Shown here piece after piece: positions 22,858 to 36,500 of a stretch of 64,000 nt of DNA (within the stretch, counting starts at the first letter, position 1; every line of letters starts with the position of its first letter). A program made the translations under genes and the position numbers. This stretch comes from Siphonodentalium dalli. Its lineage: Eukaryota > Mollusca > Scaphopoda > Gadilida > Siphonodentaliidae. The notes under the pieces are model-generated. The model was not told where the DNA came from, made no database searches, and saw only the letters and a program-made list of their open reading frames with translations. Location: contig CP136064.1 of the NCBI GenBank assembly GCA_032622095.1, positions 4,767,512 to 4,831,511 on the forward strand, read 5' to 3'.

Positions 22858-25800
22858 TATGTATCTACTTCCAACACTTTTGTTGTTTGTGGATAGGTAT
22901 GCATCTATGCAAATGGTTTGCACAAAGTTTGGGCTCCTCAGTGGGTTTTAAGGGTATTGAGACAGCCCAACACCCACAGCACCCATGATAAAACCATACA
23001 GCACCCGTGCCTATGAAAACATATTTCTGAATCAGCCATCTCTCAGACTATACTCATTCTGTAAATGATTCCATATTTCACTCTAGAATATATAGAGGCA
23101 ATGGGAAAAAAATATTTGGGCACCTGAATGGGATTTTGGGCTCTAGTCAGGGGGAATATTTGTTTTTTTTAATGGTTAAATTGGTATATTTAACTTGAAT
23201 TGGGCCATATGACCCATTATATGTATCTACTTCCAACACTTTTGTTGTTTGTGGATAGGTATGCATCTATGCAAATGGTTTGCACAAAGTTTGGGCTCCT
23301 CAGTGGGTTTTAAGGGTATTGAGACAGCCCAACACCCACAGCACCCATGATAAAACCATACAGCACCCGTCCCTATGAAAACATATTTCTGAGTCAGCCA
23401 TCTCTCAGACTATACTCATTCTGTAAATGATTCCACATTTCAATCTAGAATATATAGAGGCAATGGGAAAAAAATATTTGGGCACCTGAATGGGATTTTG
23501 GGCTCTAGTCAGGGGGGATATTTGGTTTTTTTAATGGTTAAATTGGTATATTTAACTGGAATTGGGTCCTGAAAAAGTATATACTTCTAGGTCTCCTAGT
23601 GTTTTTGGAAATATTTGCATCAGTATAAGAAGATTTGCAAAAGTGTGGGCTCCTTAGTGGGTTTTAAGGGTATGGAGACAGCCCAACACCCACAGCACCC
23701 ATGACAATTCAAGTTAAATTGGTATATTTAACTTGAATTGGGCCATATGACCCATTATATGTATCTACTTCCAACACTTTTGTTGTTTGTGGATAGGTAT
23801 GCATCTATGCAAATGGTTTGCACAAAGTTTGGGCTCCTCAGTGGGTTTTAAGGGTATTGAGACAGCCCAACACCCACAGCACCCATGATAAAACCATACA
23901 GCACCCGTGCCTATGAAAACATATTTCTGAGTCAGCCATCTCTCAGACTATACCCATTCTGTAAATGATTCCACATTTCACTCTAGAATATATAGAGGCA
24001 ATGGGAACAAAAATATTTGGGCACCTGAATGGGATTTTGGGCTCTATTCAGGGGGGATATTTTTTTTTTTTAATTGTTAAATTGGTATATTTAACTGGAA
24101 TTGGGTCCTGTAAAGGTATATACTTCTAGGTCTCCTAGTGTTTTTGGAAATATCTGCATCACTATAAGAAGATTTGCAAAAGTTTGGGCTCCTTAGTGGG
24201 TTTTAAGGGTATGGAGACAGCCCAACATCCACAGCACCCATGACAATTCAAGTTAAATTGGTATATTTAACTTGAATTGGGCCATATGACCCATTATATG
24301 TATCTACTTCCAACACTTTTGTTGTTTGTGGATAGGTATGCATCTATGCAAATGGTTTGCACAAAGTTTGGGCTCCTCAGTGGGTCTTAAGGGTATTGAG
24401 ACAGCCCAACACCCACAGCACCCATGATAAAACCATACAGCACCCGTGCCTATGAAAACATATTTCTGAGTCAGCCATCTCTCAGACTATACCCATTCTG
24501 TAAATGATTCCACATTTCACTCTAGAATATATAGAGGCAATGGGGAAAAAATATTTGGGCACCTGAATGGGATTTTGGGCTCTATTCAGGGGGGATATAT
24601 TTTTTTTTAATGGTTAAATTGGTATATTTAACTGGAATTGGGTCCTGTAAAGGTATATACTTCTAGGTCTCCTAGTGTTTTTGGAAATATCTGCATCAGT
24701 ATAAGAAGATTTGCAAAAGTTTGGGCTCCTTAGTGGGTTTTAAGGGTATGGAGACAGCCCAACACCCACAGCATCCATGACAATTCAAGTTAAATTGGTA
24801 TATTTAACTTGAATTGGGCCATATGACCCATTATATGTATCTACTTCCAACACTTTTGTTGTTTGTGGATAGGTATGCATCTATGCAAATGGTTTGCACA
24901 AAGTTTGGGCTCCTCAGTGGGTTTTAAGGGTATTGAGACAGCCCAACACCCACAGCACCCATGATAAAACCATACAGCACCCGTGCCTATGAAAACATAT
25001 TTCTGAATCAGCCATCTCTCAGACTATACTCATTCTGTAAATGATTCCATATTTCACTCTAGAATATATAGAGGCAATGGGAAAAAAATATTTGGGCACC
25101 TGAATGGGATTTTGGGCTCTAGTCAGGGGGAATATTTGTTTTTTTTAATGGTTAAATTGGTATATTTAACTTGAATTGGGCCATATGACCCATTATATGT
25201 ATCTACTTCCAACACTTTTGTTGTTTGTGGATAGGTATGCATCTATGCAAATGGTTTGCACAAAGTTTGGGCTCCTCAGTGGGTTTTAAGGGTATTGAGA
25301 CAGCCCAACACCCACAGCACCCATGATAAAACCATACAGCACCCGTCCCTATGAAAACATATTTCTGAGTCAGCCATCTCTCAGACTATACTCATTCTGT
25401 AAATGATTCCACATTTCAATCTAGAATATATAGAGGCAATGGGAAAAAAATATTTGGGCACCTGAATGGGATTTTGGGCTCTAGTCAGGGGGGATATTTG
25501 GTTTTTTTAATGGTTAAATTGGTATATTTAACTGGAATTGGGTCCTGAAAAAGTATATACTTCTAGGTCTCCTAGTGTTTTTGGAAATATTTGCATCAGT
25601 ATAAGAAGATTTGCAAAAGTGTGGGCTCCTTAGTGGGTTTTAAGGGTATGGAGACAGCCCAACACCCACAGCACCCATGACAATTCAAGTTAAATTGGTA
25701 TATTTAACTTGAATTGGGCCATATGACCCATTATATGTATCTACTTCCAACACTTTTGTTGTTTGTGGATAGGTATGCATCTATGCAAATGGTTTGCACA

Positions 25801-26811
25801 AAGTTTGGGCTCCTCAGTGGGTTTTAAGGGTATTGAGACAGCCCAACACCCACAGCACCCATGATAAAACCATACAGCACCCGTGCCTATGAAAACATAT
25901 TTCTGAGTCAGCCATCTCTCAGACTATACCCATTCTGTAAATGATTCCACATTTCACTCTAGAATATATAGAGGCAATGGGAACAAAAATATTTGGGCAC
26001 CTGAATGGGATTTTGGGCTCTATTCAGGGGGGATATTTTTTTTTTTTAATTGTTAAATTGGTATATTTAACTGGAATTGGGTCCTGTAAAGGTATATACT
26101 TCTAGGTCTCCTAGTGTTTTTGGAAATATCTGCATCACTATAAGAAGATTTGCAAAAGTTTGGGCTCCTTAGTGGGTTTTAAGGGTATGGAGACAGCCCA
26201 ACATCCACAGCACCCATGACAATTCAAGTTAAATTGGTATATTTAACTTGAATTGGGCCATATGACCCATTATATGTATCTACTTCCAACACTTTTGTTG
26301 TTTGTGGATAGGTATGCATCTATGCAAATGGTTTGCACAAAGTTTGGGCTCCTCAGTGGGTCTTAAGGGTATTGAGACAGCCCAACACCCACAGCACCCA
26401 TGATAAAACCATACAGCACCCGTGCCTATGAAAACATATTTCTGAGTCAGCCATCTCTCAGACTATACCCATTCTGTAAATGATTCCACATTTCACTCTA
26501 GAATATATAGAGGCAATGGGGAAAAAATATTTGGGCACCTGAATGGGATTTTGGGCTCTATTCAGGGGGGATATATTTTTTTTTAATGGTTAAATTGGTA
26601 TATTTAACTGGAATTGGGTCCTGTAAAGGTATATACTTCTAGGTCTCCTAGTGTTTTTGGAAATATCTGCATCAGTATAAGAAGATTTGCAAAAGTTTGG
26701 GCTCCTTAGTGGGTTTTAAGGGTATGGAGACAGCCCAACACCCACAGCATCCATGACAATTCAAGTTAAATTGGTATATTTAACTTGAATTGGGCCATAT
26801 GACCCATTATA
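22858..26811 (+). repeat. Two adjacent, seemingly identical 1977-bp HOR copies
   Basis: 22858-24834 and 24835-26811 share private variants: CCCGTCCCTATG (near 23370 and 25346), AACATCCACAG (24228 and 26205), GCATCCATGAC (24773 and 26749) and GGGGGAATATTTG (23152 and 25131). I noticed no difference between the copies, indicating a very recent duplication. Confidence 0.75.
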
Positions 26812-29800
26812 TGTATCTACTTCCAACACTTTTGTTGTTTGTGGATAGGTATGCATCTATGCAAATGGTTTGCACAAAGTTTGGGCTCCTCAGTGGGTTT
26901 TAAGGGTATTGAGACAGCCCAACACCCACAGCACCCATGATAAAACCATACAGCACCCGTGCCTATGAAAACATATTTCTGAATCAGCCATCTCTCAGAC
27001 TATACTCATTCTGTAAATGATTCCATATTTCACTCTAGAATATATAGAGGCAATGGGAAAAAAATATTTGGGCACCTGAATGGGATTTTGGGCTCTAGTC
27101 AGGGGGAATATTTGTTTTTTTTAATGGTTAAATTGGTATATTTAACTTGAATTGGGCCATATGACCCATTATATGTATCTACTTCCAACACTTTTGTTGT
27201 TTGTGGATAGGTATGCATCTATGCAAATGGTTTGCACAAAGTTTGGGCTCCTCAGTGGGTTTTAAGGGTATTGAGACAGCCCAACACCCACAGCACCCAT
27301 GATAAAACCATACAGCACCCGTCCCTATGAAAACATATTTCTGAGTCAGCCATCTCTCAGACTATACTCATTCTGTAAATGATTCCACATTTCAATCTAG
27401 AATATATAGATGCAATGGGAAAAAAATATTTGGGCACCTGAATGGGATTTTGGGCTTTAGTCAGGGGGGATATTTGGTTTTTTTAATGGTTAAATTGGTA
27501 TATTTAACTGGAATTGGGTCCTGAAAAGGTATATACTTCTAGGTCTCCTAGTGTTTTTGGAAATATTTGCATCAGTATAAGAAGATTTGCAAAAGTGTGG
27601 GCTCCTTAGTGGGTTTTAAGGGTATGGAGACAGCCCAAAACCCACAGCACCCATGACAATTCAAGTTAAATTGGTATATTTAACTTGAATTGGGCCATAT
27701 GACCCATTATATGTATCTACTTCCAACACTTTTGTTGTTTGTGGATAGGTATGCATCTATGCAAATGGTTTGCACAAAGTTTGGGCTCCTCAGTGGGTTT
27801 TAAGGGTATTGAGACAGCCCAACACCCACAGCACCCATGATAAAACCATACAGCACCCGTGCCTATGAAAACATATTTCTGAATCAGCCATCTCTCAGAC
27901 TATACTCATTCTGTAAATGATTCCATATTTCACTCTAGAATATATAGAGGCAATGGGAACAAAATATTTGGGCACCTGAATGGGATTTTGGGCTCTATTC
28001 AGGGGGGATATATATTTTTTTTAATGGTTAAATTTGTATATTTAACTGGAATTGGGTCCTGTAAAGGTATATACTTCTAGGTCTCCTAGTGTTTTTGGAA
28101 ATATCTGCATCAGTATAAGAAGATTTGCAAAAGTTTGGGCTCCTTAGTGGGTTTTAAGGGTATGGAGACAGCCCAACACCCACAGCACCCATGACAATTC
28201 AAGTTAAATTGGTATATTTAACTTGAATTGGGCCATATGACCCATTATATGTATCTACTTCCAACACTTTTGTTGTTTGTGGATAGGTATGCATCTATGC
28301 AAATGGTTTGCACAAAGTTTGGGCTCCTCAGTGGGTTTTAAGGGTATTGAGACAGCCCAACACCCACAGCACCCATGATAAAACCATACAGCACCCGTGC
28401 CTATGAAAACATATTTCTGAATCAGCCATCTCTCAGACTATACTCATTCTGTAAATGATTCCATATTTCACTCTAGAATATATAGAGGCAATGGGAACAA
28501 AATATTTGGGCACCTGAATTGGATTTTGGGCTCTAGTCAGGGGGGATATTTGTTTTTTTTAATGGTTAAATTGGTATATTTAACTTGAATTGGGCCATAT
28601 GACCCATTATATGTATCTACTTCCAACACTGTTGTTGTTTGTGGATAGGTATGCATCTATGCAAATGGTTTGCACAAAGTTTGGGCTCCTCAGTGGGTTT
28701 TAAGGGTATTGAGACAGCCCAACACCCACAGCACCCATGATAAAACCATACAGCACCCGTGCCTATGAAAACATATTTCTGAGTCAGCCATCTCTCAGAC
28801 TATACTCATTCTGTAAATGATTCCACATTTCAATCTAGAATATATAGAGGCAATGGGAAAAAAATATTTGGGCACCTGAATGGGATTTTGGGCTCTAGTC
28901 AGGGGGGATATTTGGTTTTTTTAATGGTTAAATTGGTATATTTAACTGGAATTGGGTCCTGAAAAGGTATATACTTCTAGGTCTCCTAGTGTTTTTGGAA
29001 ATATTTGCATCAGTATAAGAAGATTTGCAAAAGTGTGGGCTCCTTAGTGGGTTTTAAGGGTATGGAGACAGCCCAACACCCACAGCACCCATGACAATTC
29101 AAGTTAAATTGGTATATTTAACTTGAATTGGGCCATATGACCCATTATATGTATCTACTTCCAACACTTTTGTTGTTTGTGGATAGGTATGCATCTATGC
29201 AAATGGTTTGCACAAAGTTTGGGCTCCTCAGTGGGTTTTAAGGGTATTGAGACAGCCCAACACCCACAGCACCCATGATAAAACCATACAGCACCCGTGC
29301 CTATGAAAACATATTTCTGAATCAGCCATCTCTCAGACTATACTCATTCTGTAAATGATTCCATATTTCACTCTAGAATATATAGAGGCAATGGCAACAA
29401 AATATTTGGGCACCTGAATGGGATTTTGGGCTCTATTCAGGGGGGATATTTGGTTTTTTAAATGGTTAAATTTGTATATTTAACTGGAATTGGGTCCTGT
29501 AAAGGTATATACTTCTAGGTCTCCTAGTGTTTTTGGAAATATCTGCATCAGTATAAGAAGATTTGCAAAAGTTTGGGCTCCTTAGTGGGTTTTAAGGGTA
29601 TGGAGACAGCCCAACACCCACAGCACCCATGACAATTCAAGTTAAATTGGTATATTTAACTTGAATTGGGCCATATGACCCATTATATGTATCTACTTCC
29701 AACACTTTTGTTGTTTGTGGATAGGTATGCATCTATGCAAATGGTTTGTACAAAGTTTGGGCTCCTCAGTTGGTTTTAAGGGTATTGAGACAGCCCAACA

Positions 29801-30540
29801 CACACAGCACCCATGATAAAACCATACAGCACCCGTGCCTATGAAAACATATTTCTGAGTCAGCCATCTCTCAGACTATGCCCATTCTGTAAATGATTCC
29901 ACATTTCACTCTAGAATATATAGAGGCAATGGGGAAAAAATATTTGGGCACCTGAATGGGATTTTGGGCTCTATTCAGGGGGGATATATTTTTTTTTTAA
30001 TGGTTAAATTGGTATATTTAACTGGAATTGGGTCCTGTAAAGGTATATACTTCTAGGTCTCCTTGTGTTTTTGGAAATATCTGCATCAGTATAAGAAGAT
30101 TTGCAAAAGTTTGGGCTCCTTAGTGGGTTTTAAGGGTATGGAGACAGCCCAACACCCACAGCACCCATGACAATTCAAGTTAAATTGGTATATTTAACAT
30201 GAATTGGGCCATATGACCCATTATATGTATCTACTTCCAACACTTTTGTTGTTTGTGGATAGGTATGCATCTATGCAAATGGTTTGCACAAAGTTTGGGC
30301 TCCTCAGTGGGTTTTAAGGGTATTGAGACAGCCCAACACCCACAGCACCCATGATAAAACCATACAGCACCCGTGCCTATGAAAACATATTTCTGAATCA
30401 GCCATCTCTCAGACTATACTCATTCTGTAAATGATTCCATATTTCACTCTAGAATATATAGAGGCAATGGGAAAAAAATATTTGGGCACCTGAATGGGAT
30501 TTTGGGCTCTAGTCAGGGGGGATATTTGTTTTTTTTAATG

Positions 30541-30590
30541 GTTAAATTGGTATATTTAACTGGAATTGGGCCATATGACCCATTATATGT
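30541..30590 (+). repeat. Hybrid A-A junction in satellite
   Basis: Before a B monomer the array reads TTTAACTGGAATTGGGTCCT; before an A it reads TTTAACTTGAATTGGGCCAT. Here TTTAACTGGAATTGGGCCAT joins the two forms, a breakpoint of exchange or conversion. Confidence 0.7.
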
Positions 30591-33500
30591 ATCTACTTCC
30601 AACACTTTTGTTGTTTGTGGATAGGTATGCATCTATGCAAATGGTTTGCACAAAGTTTGGGCTCCTCAGTGGGTTTTATGGGTATTGAGACAGCCCAACA
30701 CCCACAGCACCCATGATAAAACCATACAGCACCCGTGCCTATGAAAACATATTTCTGAGTCAGCCATCTCTCAGACTATACTCATTCTGTAAATGATTCC
30801 ACATTTCAATCTAGAATATATAGAGGCAATGGGAAAAAAATATTTGGGCACCTGAATGGGATTTTGGGCTCTAGTCAGGGGGGATATTTGGTTTTTTTAA
30901 TGGTTAAATTGGTATATTTAACTGGAATTGGGTCCTGAAAAAGTATATACTTCTAGGTCTCCTAGTGTTTTTGGAAATATTTGCATCAGTATAAGAAGAT
31001 TTGCAAAAGTGTGGGCTCCTTAGTGGGTTTTAAGGGTATGGAGACAGCCCAACACCCACAGCACCCATGACAATTCAAGTTAAATTGGTATATTTAACTT
31101 GAATTGGGCCATATGACCCATTATATGTATCTACTTCCAACACTTTTGTTGTTTGTGGATAGGTATGCATCTATGCAAATGGTTTGCACAAAGTTTGGGC
31201 TCCTCAGTGGGTTTTAAGGGTATTGAGACAGCCCAACACCCACAGCACCCATGATAAAACCATACAGCACCCGTGCCTATGAAAACATATTTCTGAGTCA
31301 GCCATCTCTCAGACTATACCCATTCTGTAAATGATTCCACATTTCACTCTAGAATATATAGAGGCAATGGGAACAAAAATATTTGGGCACCTGAATGGGA
31401 TTTTGGGCTCTATTCAGGGGGGATATTTTTTTTTTTTAATTGTTAAATTGGTATATTTAACTGGAATTGGGTCCTGTAAAGGTATATACTTCTAGGTCTC
31501 CTAGTGTTTTTGGAAATATCTGCATCACTATAAGAAGATTTGCAAAAGTTTGGGCTCCTTAGTGGGTTTTAAGGGTATGGAGACAGCCCAACACCCACAG
31601 CACCCATGACAATTCAAGTTAAATTGGTATATTTAACTTGAATTGGGCCATATGACCCATTATATGTATCTACTTCCAACACTTTTGTTGTTTGTGGATA
31701 GGTATGCATCTATGCAAATGGTTTGCACAAAGTTTGGGCTCCTCAGTGGGTCTTAAGGGTATTGAGACAGCCCAACACCCACAGCACCCATGATAAAACC
31801 ATACAGCACCCGTGCCTATGAAAACATATTTCTGAGTCAGCCATCTCTCAGACTATACCCATTCTGTAAATGATTCCACATTTCACTCTAGAATATATAG
31901 AGGCAATGGGGAAAAAATATTTGGGCACCTGAATGGGATTTTGGGCTCTATTCAGGGGTTATATATTTTTTTTTAATGGTTAAATTGGTATATTTAACTG
32001 GAATTGGGTCCTGTAAAGGTATATACTTCTAGGTCTCCTAGTGTTTTTGGAAATATCTGCATCAGTATAAGAAGATTTGCAAAAGTTTGGGCTCCTTAGT
32101 GGGTTTTAAGGGTATGGAGACAGCCCAACACCCACAGCATCCATGACAATTCAAGTTAAATTGGTATATTTAACTTGAATTGGGCCATATGACCCATTAT
32201 ATGTATCTACTTCCAACACTTTTGTTGTTTGTGGATAGGTATGCATCTATGCAAATGGTTTGCACAAAGTTTGGGCTCCTCAGTGGGTTTTAAGGGTATT
32301 GAGACAGCCCAACACCCACAGCACCCATGATAAAACCATACAGCACCCGTGCCTATGAAAACATATTTCTGAATCAGCCATCTCTCAGACTATACTCATT
32401 CTGTAAATGATTCCATATTTCACTCTAGAATATATAGAGGCAATGGGAAAAAAATATTTGGGCACCTGAATGGGATTTTGGGCTCTAGTCAGGGGGAATA
32501 TTTGTTTTTTTTAATGGTTAAATTGGTATATTTAACTTGAATTGGGCCATATGACCCATTATATGTATCTACTTCCAACACTTTTGTTGTTTGTGGATAG
32601 GTATGCATCTATGCAAATGGTTTGCACAAAGTTTGGGCTCCTCAGTGGGTTTTAAGGGTATTGAGACAGCCCAACACCCACAGCACCCATGATAAAACCA
32701 TACAGCACCCGTGCCTATGAAAACATATTTCTGAGTCAGCCATCTCTCAGACTATACTCATTCTGTAAATGATTCCACATTTCAATCTAGAATATATAGA
32801 TGCAATGGGAAAAAAATATTTGGGCACCTGAATGGGATTTTGGGCTTTAGTCAGGGGGGATATTTGGTTTTTTTAATGGTTAAATTGGTATATTTAACTG
32901 GAATTGGGTCCTGAAAAGGTATATACTTCTAGGTCTCCTAGTGTTTTTGGAAATATTTGCATCAGTATAAGAAGATTTGCAAAAGTGTGGGCTCCTTAGT
33001 GGGTTTTAAGGGTATGGAGACAGCCCAAAACCCACAGCACCCATGACAATTCAAGTTAAATTGGTATATTTAACTTGAATTGGGCCATATGACCCATTAT
33101 ATGTATCTACTTCCAACACTTTTGTTGTTTGTGGATAGGTATGCATCTATGCAAATGGTTTGCACAAAGTTTGGGCTCCTCAGTGGGTTTTAAGGGTATT
33201 GAGACAGCCCAACACCCACAGCACCCATGATAAAACCATACAGCACCCGTGCCTATGAAAACATATTTCTGAATCAGCCATCTCTCAGACTATACTCATT
33301 CTGTAAATGATTCCATATTTCACTCTAGAATATATAGAGGCAATGGGAACAAAATATTTGGGCACCTGAATGGGATTTTGGGCTCTATTCAGGGGGGATA
33401 TATATTTTTTTTAATGGTTAAATTTGTATATTTAACTGGAATTGGGTCCTGTAAAGGTATATACTTCTAGGTCTCCTAGTGTTTTTGGAAATATCTGCAT

Positions 33501-36500
33501 CAGTATAAGAAGATTTGCAAAAGTTTGGGCTCCTTAGTGGGTTTTAAGGGTATGGAGACAGCCCAACACCCACAGCACCCATGACAATTCAAGTTAAATT
33601 GGTATATTTAACTTGAATTGGGCCATATGACCCATTATATGTATCTACTTCCAACACTTTTGTTGTTTGTGGATAGGTATGCATCTATGCAAATGGTTTG
33701 CACAAAGTTTGGGCTCCTCAGTGGGTTTTAAGGGTATTGAGACAGCCCAACACCCACAGCACCCATGATAAAACCATACAGCACCCGTGCCTATGAAAAC
33801 ATATTTCTGAATCAGCCATCTCTCAGACTATACTCATTCTGTAAATGATTCCATATTTCACTCTAGAATATATAGAGGCAATGGGAAAAAAATATTTGGG
33901 CACCTGAATGGGATTTTGGGCTCTAGTCAGGGGGAATATTTGTTTTTTTTAATGGTTAAATTGGTATATTTAACTTGAATTGGGCCATATGACCCATTAT
34001 ATGTATCTACTTCCAACACTTTTGTTGTTTGTGGATAGGTATGCATCTATGCAAATGGTTTGCACAAAGTTTGGGCTCCTCAGTGGGTTTTAAGGGTATT
34101 GAGACAGCCCAACACCCACAGCACCCATGATAAAACCATACAGCACCCGTGCCTATGAAAACATATTTCTGAGTCAGCCATCTCTCAGACTATACTCATT
34201 CTGTAAATGATTCCACATTTCAATCTAGAATATATAGATGCAATGGGAAAAAAATATTTGGGCACCTGAATGGGATTTTGGGCTTTAGTCAGGGGGGATA
34301 TTTGGTTTTTTTAATGGTTAAATTGGTATATTTAACTGGAATTGGGTCCTGAAAAGGTATATACTTCTAGGTCTCCTAGTGTTTTTGGAAATATTTGCAT
34401 CAGTATAAGAAGATTTGCAAAAGTGTGGGCTCCTTAGTGGGTTTTAAGGGTATGGAGACAGCCCAAAACCCACAGCACCCATGACAATTCAAGTTAAATT
34501 GGTATATTTAACTTGAATTGGGCCATATGACCCATTATATGTATCTACTTCCAACACTTTTGTTGTTTGTGGATAGGTATGCATCTATGCAAATGGTTTG
34601 CACAAAGTTTGGGCTCCTCAGTGGGTTTTAAGGGTATTGAGACAGCCCAACACCCACAGCACCCATGATAAAACCATACAGCACCCGTGCCTATGAAAAC
34701 ATATTTCTGAATCAGCCATCTCTCAGACTATACTCATTCTGTAAATGATTCCATATTTCACTCTAGAATATATAGAGGCAATGGGAACAAAATATTTGGG
34801 CACCTGAATGGGATTTTGGGCTCTATTCAGGGGGGATATATATTTTTTTTAATGGTTAAATTTGTATATTTAACTGGAATTGGGTCCTGTAAAGGTATAT
34901 ACTTCTAGGTCTCCTAGTGTTTTTGGAAATATCTGCATCAGTATAAGAAGATTTGCAAAAGTTTGGGCTCCTTAGTGGGTTTTAAGGGTATGGAGACAGC
35001 CCAACACCCACAGCACCCATGACAATTCAAGTTAAATTGGTATATTTAACTTGAATTGGGCCATATGACCCATTATATGTATCTACTTCCAACACTTTTG
35101 TTGTTTGTGGATAGGTATGCATCTATGCAAATGGTTTGCACAAAGTTTGGGCTCCTCAGTGGGTTTTAAGGGTATTGAGACAGCCCAACACCCACAGCAC
35201 CCATGATAAAACCATACAGCACCCGTGCCTATGAAAACATATTTCTGAATCAGCCATCTCTCAGACTATACTCATTCTGTAAATGATTCCATATTTCACT
35301 CTAGAATATATAGAGGCAATGGGAAAAAAATATTTGGGCACCTGAATGGTATTTTGGGCTCTAGTCAGGGGGGATATTTGTTTTTTTTAATGGTTAAATT
35401 GGTATATTTAACTTGAATTGGGCCATATGACCCATTATATGTATCTACTTCCAACACTGTTGTTGTTTGTGGATAGGTATGCATCTATGCAAATGGTTTG
35501 CACAAAGTTTGGGCTCCTCAGTGGGTTTTAAGGGTATTGAGACAGCCCAACACCCACAGCACCCATGATAAAACCATACAGCACCCGTGCCTATGAAAAC
35601 ATATTTCTGAGTCAGCCATCTCTCAGACTATACTCATTCTGTAAATGATTCCACATTTCAATCTAGAATATATAGAGGCAATGGGAAAAAAATATTTGGG
35701 CACCTGAATGGGATTTTGGGCTCTAGTCAGGGGGGATATTTGGTTTTTTTAATGGTTAAATTGGTATATTTAACTGGAATTGGGTCCTGAAAAGGTATAT
35801 ACTTCTAGGTCTCCTAGTGTTTTTGGAAATATTTGCATCAGTATAAGAAGATTTGCAAAAGTGTGGGCTCCTTAGTGGGTTTTAAGGGTATGGAGACAGC
35901 CCAACACCCACAGCACCCATGACAATTCAAGTTAAATTGGTATATTTAACTTGAATTGGGCCATATGACCCATTATATGTATCTACTTCCAACACTTTTG
36001 TTGTTTGTGGATAGGTATGCATCTATGCAAATGGTTTGCACAAAGTTTGGGCTCCTCAGTGGGTTTTAAGGGTATTGAGACAGCCCAACACCCACAGCAC
36101 CCATGATAAAACCATACAGCACCCGTGCCTATGAAAACATATTTCTGAATCAGCCATCTCTCAGACTATACTCATTCTGTAAATGATTCCATATTTCACT
36201 CTAGAATATATAGAGGCAATGGCAACAAAATATTTGGGCACCTGAATGGGATTTTGGGCTCTATTCAGGGGGGATATTTGGTTTTTTAAATGGTTAAATT
36301 TGTATATTTAACTGGAATTGGGTCCTGTAAAGGTATATACTTCTAGGTCTCCTAGTGTTTTTGGAAATATCTGCATCAGTATAAGAAGATTTGCAAAAGT
36401 TTGGGCTCCTTAGTGGGTTTTAAGGGTATGGAGACAGCCCAACACCCACAGCACCCATGACAATTCAAGTTAAATTGGTATATTTAACTTGAATTGGGCC

